Source: Rallus limicola (Eukaryota; Chordata; Aves; Gruiformes; Rallidae). Taken from it: a DNA stretch of 64,000 bases. A program made the position numbers and the translations under genes. Under the pieces are notes generated by a model, which was given only the letters and a program-made list of their open reading frames with translations, searched no databases and was not told the origin of the DNA. The DNA lies in contig JAKCOZ010000658.1 of assembly GCA_022605955.1 (NCBI GenBank), forward strand, positions 35,201-99,200, in the 5' to 3' direction. Shown here in pieces: positions 34,901 to 46,000 of this stretch (position 1 is its first letter; every line of letters starts with the position of its first letter).

Positions 34901-37705
34901 TCGTGTGTCCTGTTAGGAGGTTTCAGACAAGCTATGCCTTTCAGGCCTAGCTTCTTTACTTTGGGAGTTATTGCTGGACGTTTAGCATGTTTTGAACTGC
35001 AGTCTGCTAGGGCCGAGAAAAGCACCGTAGTAGGTTCCAGGCATGTTCCCTCTTTCCAGGCAAAGGAAAAGGCTGAGAGCCAAAGTGACAGGGTCTGCTC
35101 GTGTGTCCTGTTAGGAGGTTTCAGACAAGCTATGCCTTTCAGGCCTAGCTTCTTTACTTTGGGAGTTATTGCTGGACGTGTAGCATGTTTTGAACTGCAG
35201 TCTGCTAGGGCCGAGAAAAGCACCGTAGGAGGTTCCAGGCATGTTCCCTCTTTCCAGGCAAAGGAAAAGGCTGAGAGCCAAAGTGACAGGGTCTGCTCGT
35301 GTGTCCTGTTAGGAGGTTTCAGACAAGCTATGCCTTTCAGGCCTAGCTTCTTTACTTTGGGAGTTATTGCTGGACGTTTAGCATGTTTTGAACTGCAGTC
35401 TGCTAGGGCCGAGGAAAGCACCGTAGGAGGTTCCAGGCATGTTCCCTCTTTCCAGGCAAAGGAAAAGGCTGAGAGCCAAAGTGACAGGGTCTGCTCGTGT
35501 GTCCTGTTAGGAGGTTTCAGACAAGCTATGCCTTTCAGGCCTAGCTTCTTTACTTTGGGAGTTATTGCTGGACGTTTAGCATGTTTTGAACTGCAGTCTG
35601 CTAGGGCCGAGAAAAGCACCGTAGGAGGTTCCAGGCATGTTCCCTCTTTCCAGGCAAAGGAAAAGGCTGAGAGCCAAAGTGACAGGGTCTGCTCGTGTGT
35701 CCTGTTAGGAGGTTTCAGACAAGCTATGCCTTTCAGGCCTAGCTTCTTTACTTTGGGAGTTATTGCTGGACGTTTAGCATGTTTTGAACTGCAGTCTGCT
35801 AGGGCCGAGAAAAGCACCGTAGGAGGTTCCAGGCATGTTCCCTCTTTCCAGGCAAAGGAAAAGGCTGAGAGCCAAAGTGACAGGGTCTGCTCGTGTGTCC
35901 TGTTAGGAGGTTTCAGACAAGCTATGCCTTTCAGGCCTAGCTTCTTTACTTTGGGAGTTATTGCTGGACGTTTAGCATGTTTTGAACTGCAGTCTGCTAG
36001 GGCCGAGAAAAGCACCGTAGGAGGTTCCAGGCATGTTCCCTCTTTCCAGGCAAAGGAAAAGGCTGAGAACCAAAGTGACAGGGTCTGCTTGTGTGTCCTG
36101 TTAGGAGGTTTCAGACAAGCTATGCCTTTCAGGCCTATCTTCTTTACTTTTGGAGTTAATGCTGGACGTTTAGCATGTTTTGAACTGCAGTCTGCTAGGG
36201 CCGAGAAAAGCACCGTAGGAGGTTCCAGGCATGTTCCCTCTTTCCAGGCAAAGGAAAAGGCTGAGAGCCAAAGTGACAGGGTCTGCTCGTGTGTCCTGTC
36301 AGGAGGTTTCAGACAAGCTATGCCTTTCAGGCCTATCTTCTTTACTTTTGGAGTTAATGCTGGACGTTTAGCATGTTTTGAACTGCAGTCTGCTAGGGCC
36401 GAGAAAAGCACCGTAGGAGGTTCCAGGCATGTTCCCTCTTTCCAGGCAAAGGAAAAGGCTGAGAGCCAAAGTGACAGGGTCTGCTCGTGTGTCCTGTTAG
36501 GAGGTTTCAGACAAGCTATGCCTTTCAGGCCTAGCTTCTTTACTTTGGGAGTTATTGCTGGACGTTTAGCATGTTTTGAACTGCAGTCTGCTAGGGCCGA
36601 GAAAAGCACCGTAGGAGGTTCCAGGCATGTTCCCTCTTTCCAGGCAAAGGAAAAGGCTGAGAGCCAAAGTGACAGGGTCTGCTCGTGTGTCCTGTTAGGA
36701 GGTTTCAGACAAGCTATGCCTTTCAGGCCTAGCTTCTTTATTTTGGAAGTTATTGCTGGACGTTTAGCATGTTTTGAACTGCAGTCTGCTAGGGCCGAGA
36801 AAAGCACCGTAGGAGGTTCCAGGCATGTTCCCTCTTTCCAGGCAAAGGAAAAGGCTGAGAGCCAAAGTGACAGGGTCTGCTCGTGTGTCCTGTTAGGAGG
36901 TTTCAGACAAGCTATGCCTTTCAGGCCTCGCTTCTTTTCTTTGGGAGTTATTGCTGGACGTTTAGCATGTTTTGAACTGCAGTCTGCTAGGGCCGAGAAA
37001 AGCACCGTAGGAGGTTCCAGGCATGTTCCCTCTTTCCAGGCAAAGGAAAAGGCTGAGAGCCAAAGTGACAGGGTCTGCTCGTGTGTCCTGTTAGGAGGTT
37101 TCAGACAAGCTATGCCTTTCAGGCCTAGCTTCTTTACTTTGGGAGTTATTGCTGGACGTTTAGCATGTTTTGAACTGCAGTCTGCTAGGGCCGAGAAAAG
37201 CACCGTAGGAGGTTCCAGGCATGTTCCCTCTTTCCAGGCAAAGGAAAAGGCTGAGAGCCAAAGTGACAGGGTCTGCTCGTGTGTCCTGTTAGGAGGTTTC
37301 AGACAAGCTATGCCTTTCAGGCCTAGCTTCTTTACTTTGGGAGTTATTGCTGGACGTTTAGCATGTTTTGAACTGCAGTCTGCTAGGGCCGAGAAAAGCA
37401 CCGTAGGAGGTTCCAGGCATGTTCCCTCTTTCCAGGCAAAGGAAAAGGCTGAGAGCCAAAGTGACAGGGTCTGCTCGTGTGTCCTATCAGGAGGTTTCAG
37501 ACAAGCTATGCCTTTCAGGCCTATCTTCTTTACTTTTGGAGTTAATGCTGGACGTTTAGCATGTTTTGAACTGCAGTCTGCTAGGGCCGAGAAAAGCACC
37601 GTAGGAGGTTCCAGGCATGTTCCCTCTTTCCAGGCAAAGGAAAAGGCTGAGAGCCAAAGTGACAGGGTCTGCTCGTGTGTCCTGTTAGGAGGTTTCAGAC
37701 GAGCT
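31964..37705 (+). repeat. 32-unit higher-order repeat, copy 3 (units 162-190)
   Basis: All 29 units match copy 1 in order at a constant offset of 60 units (11,880 bp), including both tandem T179C units, both triple-variant units and the C26T/G32A plus CCTCGC pair that copy 2 lacks. Register is lost at unit 191, which has T179C where copy 1 has consensus. Private changes are AGCGCCG in unit 166 (32846) and C92T in unit 170 (33639). G98T in unit 177 is shared with copy 2 only. Confidence 0.9.
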
Positions 37706-40700
37706 ATGCCTTTCAGGCCTAGCTTCTTTACTTTGGGAGTTATTGCTGGACGTTTAGCATGTTTTGAACTGCAGTCTGCTAGGGCCGAGAAAAGCACCGT
37801 AGGAGGTTCCAGGCATGTTCCCTCTTTCCAGGCAAAGGAAAAGGCTGAGAGCCAAAGTGACAGGGTCTGCTCGTGTGTCCTGTCAGGAGGTTTCAGACAA
37901 GCTATGCCTTTCAGGCCTAGCTTCTTTACTTTTGGAGTTATTGCTGGACGTTTAGCATGTTTTGAACTGCAGTCTGCTAGGGCCGAGAAAAGCACCGTAG
38001 GAGGTTCCAGGCATGTTCCCTCTTTCCAGGCAAAGGAAAAGGCTGAGAGCCAAAGTGACAGGGTCTGCTCGTGTGTCCTGTTAGGAGGTTTCAGACAAGC
38101 TATGCCTTTCAGGCCTAGCTTCTTTATTTTGGAAGTTATTGCTGGACGTTTAGCATGTTTTGAACTGCAGTCTGCTAGGGCCGAGAAAAGCACCGTAGGA
38201 GGTTCCAGGCATGTTCCCTCTTTCCAGGCAAAGGAAAAGGCTGAGAGCCAAAGTGACAGGGTCTGCTCGTGTGTCCTGTTAGGAGGTTTCAGACAAGCTA
38301 TGCCTTTCAGGCCTCGCTTCTTTACTTTGGGAGTTATTGCTGGACGTTTAGCATGTTTTGACCTGCAGTCTGCTAGGGCCGAGAAAAGCACCGTAGGAGG
38401 TTCCAGGCATGTTCCCTCTTTCCAGGCAAAGGAAAAGGCTGAGAGCCAAAGTGACAGGGTCTGCTCGTGTGTCCTGTTAGGAGGTTTCAGACAAGCTATG
38501 CCTTTCAGGCCTAGCTTCTTTACTTTGGGAGTTATTGCTGGACGTTTAGCATGTTTTGAACTGCAGTCTGCTAGGGCCGAGAAAAGCACCGTAGGAGGTT
38601 CCAGGCATGTTCCCTCTTTCCAGGCAAAGGAAAAGGCTGAGAGCCAAAGTGACAGGGTCTGCTCGTGTGTCCTGTTAGGAGGTTTCAGACAAGCTATGCC
38701 TTTCAGGCCTAGCTTCTTTACTTTGGGAGTTATTGCTGGACGTTTAGCATGTTTTGAACTGCAGTCTGCTAGGGCCGAGAAAAGCACCGTAGGAGGTTCC
38801 AGGCATGTTCCCTCTTTCCAGGCAAAGGAAAAGGCTGAGAGCCAAAGTGACAGGGTCTGCTCGTGTGTCCTGTTAGGAGGTTTCAGACAAGCTATGCCTT
38901 TCAGGCCTAGCTTCTTTACTTTGGGAGTTATTGCTGGACGTTTAGCATGTTTTGAACTGCAGTCTGCTAGGGCCGAGAAAAGCACCGTAGGAGGTTCCAG
39001 GCATGTTCCCTCTTTCCAGGCAAAGGAAAAGGCTGAGAGCCAAAGTGACAGGGTCTGCTCGTGTGTCCTGTTAGGAGGTTTCAGACAAGCTATGCCTTTC
39101 AGGCCTAGCTTCTTTATTTTGGAAGTTATTGCTGGACGTTTAGCATGTTTTGAACTGCAGTCTGCTAGGGCCGAGAAAAGCACCGTAGGAGGTTCCAGGC
39201 ATGTTCCCTCTTTCCAGGCAAAGGAAAAGGCTGAGAGCCAAAGTGACAGGGTCTGCTCGTGTGTCCTGTTAGGAGGTTTCAGACAAGCTATGCCTTTCAG
39301 GCCTAGCTTCTTTATTTTGGAAGTTATTGCTGGACGTTTAGCATGTTTTGAACTGCAGTCTGCTAGGGCCGAGAAAAGCACCGTAGGAGGTTCCAGGCAT
39401 GTTCCCTCTTTCCAGGCAAAGGAAAAGGCTGAGAGCCAAAGTGACAGGGTCTGCTCGTGTGTCCTGTTAGGAGGTTTCAGACAAGCTATGCCTTTCAGGC
39501 CTCGCTTCTTTACTTTGGGAGTTATTGCTGGACGTTTAGCATGTTTTGAACTGCAGTCTGCTAGGGCCAAGAAAAGCACCGTAGGAGGTTCCAGGCATGT
39601 TCCCTCTTTCCAGGCAAAGGAAAAGGCTGAGAGCCAAAGTGACAGGGTCTGCTCGTGTGTCCTGTTAGGAGGTTTCAGACAAGCTATGCCTTTCAGGCCT
39701 AGCTTCTTTACTTTGGGAGTTATTGCTGGACGTTTAGCATGTTTTGAACTGCAGTCTGCTAGGGCCGAGAAAAGCACCGTAGGAGGTTCCAGGCATGTTC
39801 CCTCTTTCCAGGCAAAGGAAAAGGCTGAGAGCCAAAGTGACAGGGTCTGCTCGTGTGTCCTGTTAGGAGGTTTCAGACAAGCTATGCCTTTCAGTCCTGG
39901 CTTCTTTACTTTGGGAGTTATTGCTGGACGTTTAGCATGTTTTGAACTGCAGTCTGCTAGGGCCGAGAAAAGCACCGTAGGAGGTTCCAGGCATGTTCCC
40001 TCTTTCCAGGCAAAGGAAAAGGCTGAGAGCCAAAGTGACAGGGTCTGCTCGTGTGTCCTGTTAGGAGGTTTCAGACAAGCTATGCCTTTCAGGCCTCGCT
40101 TCTTTACTTTGGGAGTTATTGCTGGACGTTTAGCATGTTTTGAACTGCAGTCTGCTAGGGCCGAGAAAAGCACCGTAGGAGGTTCCAGGCATGTTCCCTC
40201 TTTCCAGGCAAAGGAAAAGGCTGAGAGCCAAAGTGACAGGGTCTGCTCGTGTGTCCTGTTAGGAGGTTTCAGACAAGCTATGCCTTTCAGGCCTAGCTTC
40301 TTTACTTTGGGAGTTATTGCTGGACGTTTAGCATGTTTTGAACTGCAGTCTGCTAGGGCCGAGAAAAGCACCGTAGGAGGTTCCAGGCATGTTCCCTCTT
40401 TCCAGGCAAAGGAAAAGGCTGAGAGCCAAAGTGACAGGGTCTGCTCGTGTGTCCTGTTAGGAGGTTTCAGACAAGCTATGCCTTTCAGTCCTAGCTTCTT
40501 TACTTTGGGAGTTATTGCTGGACGTTTAGCATGTTTTGAACTGCAGTCTGCTAGGGCCGAGAAAAGCACCGTAGGAGGTTCCAGGCATGTTCCCTCTTTC
40601 CAGGCAAAGGAAAAGGCTGAGAGCCAAAGTGACAGGGTCTGCTCGTGTGTCCTGTTAGGAGGTTTCAGACAAGCTATGCCTTTCAGGCCTAGCTTCTTTA

Positions 40701-40873
40701 CTTTGGGAGTTATTGCTGGACGTTTAGCATGTTTTGACCTGCAGTCTGCTAGGGCCGAGAAAAGCACCGTAGGAGGTTCCAGGCATGTTCCCTCTTTCCA
40801 GGCAAAGGAAAAGGCTGAGAGCCAAAGTGACAGGGTCTGCTCGTGTGTCCTGTTAGGAGGTTTCAGACAAGCT
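37706..40873 (+). repeat. Shuffled segment built from 32-unit-HOR variants (units 191-206)
   Basis: Sixteen units reuse markers of the 32-unit HOR in new order: T179C (191), G30T (192), C26T/G32A (193, 198, 199), CCTCGC (194, 200, 203), the phase 63 GAC form (194, 206), and CAGTCC (202, 205). The C26T/G32A-then-CCTCGC pair occurs at 193-194 and 199-200, as at 126-127 and 186-187. This looks like repeated local exchange rather than a clean HOR copy. Confidence 0.7.
39488..40675 (+). repeat. 3-unit repeat: CCTCGC unit, consensus unit, CAGTCC unit, twice
   Basis: Units 200-202 and 203-205 have the order A16C, consensus, G12T. The first round carries extra changes (G82A in unit 200 and A16G in unit 202). 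This is the shortest HOR period in the window (594 bp). Confidence 0.65.
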
Positions 40874-43051
40874 ATGCCTTTCAGGCCTAGCTTCTTTACT
40901 TTGGGAGTTATTGCTGGACGTTTAGCATGTTTTGAACTGCAGTCTGCTAGGGCCGAGAAAAGCACCGTAGGAGGTTCCAGGCATGTTCCCTCTTTCCAGG
41001 CAAAGGAAAAGGCTGAGAGCCAAAGTGACAGGGTCTGCTCGTGTGTCCTGTTAGGAGGTTTCAGACAAGCTATGCCTTTCAGGCCTAGCTTCTTTACTTT
41101 GGGAGTTATTGCTGGACGTTTAGCATGTTTTGAACTGCAGTCTGCTAGGGCCGAGAAAAGCACCGTAGGAGGTTCCAGGCATGTTCCCTCTTTCCAGGCA
41201 AAGGAAAAGGCTGAGAGCCAAAGTGACAGGGTCTGCTCGTGTGTCCTGTTAGGAGGTTTCAGACAAGCTATGCCTTTCAGGCCTAGCTTCTTTACTTTGG
41301 GAGTTATTGCTGGACGTTTAGCATGTTTTGAACTGCAGTCTGCTAGGGCCGAGAAAAGCACCGTAGGAGGTTCCAGGCATGTTCCCTCTTTCCAGGCAAA
41401 GGAAAAGGCTGAGAGCCAAAGTGACAGGGTCTGCTCGTGTGTCCTGTTAGGAGGTTTCAGACAAGCTATGCCTTTCAGGCCTAGCTTCTTTACTTTGGGA
41501 GTTATTGCTGGACGTTTAGCATGTTTTGAACTGCAGTCTGCTAGGGCCGAGAAAAGCACCGTAGGAGGTTCCAGGCATGTTCCCTCTTTCCAGGCAAAGG
41601 AAAAGGCTGAGAGCCAAAGTGACAGGGTCTGCTCGTGTGTCCTGTTAGGAGGTTTCAGACAAGCTATGCCTTTCAGGCCTAGCTTCTTTACTTTGGGAGT
41701 TATTGCTGGACGTTTAGCATGTTTTGAACTGCAGTCTGCTAGGGCCGAGAAAAGCACCGTAGGAGGTTCCAGGCATGTTCCCTCTTTCCAGGCAAAGGAA
41801 AAGGCTGAGAGCCAAAGTGACAGGGTCTGCTCGTGTGTCCTGTTAGGAGGTTTCAGACAAGCTATGCCTTTCAGGCCTAGCTTCTTTACTTTGGGAGTTA
41901 TTGCTGGACGTTTAGCATGTTTTGAACTGCAGTCTGCTAGGGCCGAGAAAAGCACCGTAGGAGGTTCCAGGCATGTTCCCTCTTTCCAGGCAAAGGAAAA
42001 GGCTGAGAGCCAAAGTGACAGGGTCTGCTCGTGTGTCCTGTTAGGAGGTTTCAGACAAGCTATGCCTTTCAGGCCTAGCTTCTTTACTTTGGGAGTTATT
42101 GCTGGACGTTTAGCATGTTTTGAACTGCAGTCTGCTAGGGCCGAGAAAAGCACCGTAGGAGGTTCCAGGCATGTTCCCTCTTTCCAGGCAAAGGAAAAGG
42201 CTGAGAGCCAAAGTGACAGGGTCTGCTCGTGTGTCCTGTTAGGAGGTTTCAGACGAGCTATGCCTTTCAGGCCTAGCTTCTTTACTTTGGGAGTTATTGC
42301 TGGACGTTTAGCATGTTTTGAACTGCAGTCTGCTAGGGTCGAGAAAAGCACCGTAGGAGGTTCCAGGCATGTTCCCTCTTTCCAGGCAAAGGAAAAGGCT
42401 GAGAGCCAAAGTGACAGGGTCTGCTCGTGTGTCCTGTTAGGAGGTTTCAGACAAGCTATGCCTTTCAGGCCTAGCTTCTTTACTTTGGGAGTTATTGCTG
42501 GACGTTTAGCATGTTTTGAACTGCAGTCTGCTAGGGCCGAGAAAAGCACCGTAGGAGGTTCCAGGCATGTTCCCTCTTTCCAGGCAAAGGAAAAGGCTGA
42601 GAGCCAAAGTGACAGGGTCTGCTCGTGTGTCCTGTTAGGAGGTTTCAGACGAGCTATGCCTTTCAGGCCTAGCTTCTTTACTTTGGGAGTTATTGCTGGA
42701 CGTTTAGCATGTTTTGAACTGCAGTCTGCTAGGGCCAAGAAAAGCACCGTAGGAGGTTCCAGGCATGTTCCCTCTTTCCAGGCAAAGGAAAAGGCTGAGA
42801 GCCAAAGTGACAGGGTCTGCTCGTGTGTCCTGTTAGGAGGTTTCAGACGAGCTATGCCTTTCAGGCCTAGCTTCTTTACTTTGGGAGTTATTGCTGGACG
42901 TTTAGCATGTTTTGAACTGCAGTCTGCTAGGGCCGAGAAAAGCACCGTAGGAGGTTCCAGGCATGTTCCCTCTTTCCAGGCAAAGGAAAAGGCTGAGAGC
43001 CAAAGTGACAGGGTCTGCTCGTGTGTCCTGTTAGGAGGTTTCAGACAAGCT
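40874..43051 (+). repeat. Homogeneous run, then cluster of A194G units (units 207-217)
   Basis: Units 207-212 show no difference from consensus in the translated frame and none I noticed at the nucleotide level, the longest such run in the window. Units 213, 215 and 216 then carry A194G, which creates a CpG (GACGAG). Unit 214 has GGGTCGAG and unit 216 also has G82A. The run may be a recently homogenised patch. Confidence 0.7.
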
Positions 43052-46000
43052 ATGCCTTTCAGGCCTAGCTTCTTTACTTTGGGAGTTATTGCTGGACGTT
43101 TAGCATGTTTTGAACTGCAGTCTGCTAGGGCCGAGAAAAGCACCGTAGGAGGTTCCAGGCATGTTCCCTCTTTCCAGGCAAAGGAAAAGGCTGAGAGCCA
43201 AAGTGACAGGGTCTGCTCGTGTGTCCTGTTAGGGGGTTTCAGACAAGCTATGCCTTTCAGGCCTAGCTTCTTTACTTTGGGAGTTATTGCTGGACGTTTA
43301 GCATGTTTTGAACTGCAGTCTGCTAGGGCCGAGAAAAGCACCGTAGGAGGTTCCAGGCATGTTCCCTCTTTCCAGGCAAAGGAAAAGGCTGAGAGCCAAA
43401 GTGACAGGGTCTGCTCGTGTGTCCTGTTAGGAGGTTTCAGACAAGCTATGCCTTTCAGGCCTAGCTTCTTTACTTTGGGAGTTATTGCTGGACGTTTAGC
43501 ATGTTTTGAACTGCAGTCTGCTAGGGCCGAGAAAAGCACCATAGGAGGTTCCAGGCATGTTCCCTCTTTCCAGGCAAAGGAAAAGGCTGAGAGCCAAAGT
43601 GACAGGGTCTGCTCGTGTGTCCTGTTAGGAGGTTTCAGACAAGCTATGCCTTTCAGGCCTAGCTTCTTTACTTTGGGAGTTATTGCTGGACGTTTAGCAT
43701 GTTTTGAACTGCAGTCTGCTAGGGCCGAGAAAAGCACCGTAGGAGGTTCCAGGCATGTTCCCTCTTTCCAGGCAAAGGAAAAGGCTGAGAGCCAAAGTGA
43801 CAGGGTCTGCTCGTGTGTCCTGTCAGGAGGTTTCAGACAAGCTATGCCTTTCAGGCCTAGCTTCTTTACTTTGGGAGTTATTGCTGGACGTTTAGCATGT
43901 TTTGAACTGCAGTCTGCTAGGGCCGAGAAAAGCACCGTAGGAGGTTCCAGGCATGTTCCCTCTTTCCAGGCAAAGGAAAAGGCTGAGAGCCAAAGTGACA
44001 GGGTCTGCTCGTGTGTCCTGTTAGGAGGTTTCAGACGAGCTATGCCTTTCAGGCCTAGCTTCTTTACTTTGGGAGTTATTGCTGGACGTTTAGCATGTTT
44101 TGAACTGCAGTCTGCTAGGGCCGAGAAAAGCACCGTAGGAGGTTCCAGGCATGTTCCCTCTTTCCAGGCAAAGGAAAAGGCTGAGAGCCAAAGTGACAGG
44201 GTCTGCTCGTGTGTCCTGTTAGGAGGTTTCAGACGAGCTATGCCTTTCAGGCCTAGCTTCTTTACTTTGGGAGTTATTGCTGGACGTTTAGCATGTTTTG
44301 AACTGCAGTCTGCTAGGGCCGAGAAAAGCACCGTAGGAGGTTCCAGGCATGTTCCCTCTTTCCAGGCAAAGGAAAAGGCTGAGAGCCAAAGTGACAGGGT
44401 CTGCTTGTGTGTCCTGTTAGGAGGTTTCAGACAAGCTATGCCTTTCAGGCCTAGCTTCTTTACTTTGGGAGTTATTGCTGGACGTTTAGCATGTTTTGAA
44501 CTGCAGTCTGCTAGGGCCGAGAAAAGCACCGTAGGAGGTTCCAGGCATGTTCCCTCTTTCCAGGCAAAGGAAAAGGCTGAGAGCCAAAGTGACAGGGTCT
44601 GCTCGTGTGTCCTGTTAGGAGGTTTCAGACAAGCTATGCCTTTCAGGCCTAGCTTCTTTACTTTGGGAGTTATTGCTGGACGTTTAGCATGTTTTGAACT
44701 GCAGTCTGCTAGGGCCGAGAAAAGCACCGTAGGAGGTTCCAGGCATGTTCCCTCTTTCCAGGCAAAGGAAAAGGCTGAGAGCCAAAGTGACAGGGTCTGC
44801 TCGTGTGTCCTGTTAGGAGGTTTCAGACAAGCTACGCCTTTCAGGCCTAGCTTCTTTACTTTAGAAGTTATTGCTGGACGTTTAGCATGTTTTGAACTGC
44901 AGTCTGCTAGGGCCGAGAAAAGCACCGTAGGAGGTTCCAGGCATGTTCCCTCTTTCCAGGCAAAGGAAAAGGCTGAGAGCCAAAGTGACAGGGTCTGCTC
45001 GTGTGTCCTGTTAGGAGGTTTCAGACGAGCTATGCCTTTCAGGCCTAGCTTCTTTACTTTGGGAGTTATTGCTGGACGTTTAGCATGTTTTGAACTGCAG
45101 TCTGCTAGGGCCGAGAAAAGCACCGTAGGAGGTTCCAGGCATGTTCCCTCTTTCCAGGCAAAGGAAAAGGCTGAGAACCAAAGTGACAGGGTCTGCTTGT
45201 GTGTCCTGTTAGGAGGTTTCAGACAAGCTATGCCTTTCAGGCCTAGCTTCTTTACTTTGGGAGTTATTGCTGGACGTTTAGCATGTTTTGAACTGCAGTC
45301 TGCTAGGGCCGAGAAAAGCACCGTAGGAGGTTCCAGGCATGTTCCCTCTTTCCAGGCAAAGGAAAAGGCTGAGAGCCAAAGTGACAGGGTCTGCTCGTGT
45401 GTCCTGTTAGGAGGTTTCAGACAAGCTATGCCTTTCAGGCCTAGCTTCTTTACTTTGGGAGTTATTGCTGGACGTTTAGCATGTTTTGAACTGCAGTCTG
45501 CTAGGGCCGAGAAAAGCACCGTAGGAGGTTCCAGGCATGTTCCCTCTTTCCAGGCAAAGGAAAAGGCTGAGAGCCAAAGTGACAGGGTCTGCTCGTGTGT
45601 CCTGTTAGGAGGTTTCAGACAAGCTATGCCTTTCAGTCCTAGCTTCTTTACTTTGGGAGTTATTGCTGGACGTTTAGCATGTTTTGAACTGCAGTCTGCT
45701 AGGGCCGAGAAAAGCACCGTAGGAGGTTCCAGGCATGTTCCCTCTTTCCAGGCAAAGGAAAAGGCTGATAGTCAAAGTGACAGGGTCTGCTCGTGTGTCC
45801 TGTTAGGGGGTTTCAGACAAGCTATGCCTTTCAGGCCTAGCTTCTTTACTTTGGGAGTTATTGCTGGACGTTTAGCATGTTTTGAACTGCAGTCTGCTAG
45901 GGCCGAGAAAAGCACCGTAGGAGGTTCCAGGCATGTTCCCTCTTTCCAGGCAAAGGAAAAGGCTGAGAGCCAAAGTGACAGGGTCTGCTCGTGTGTCCTG

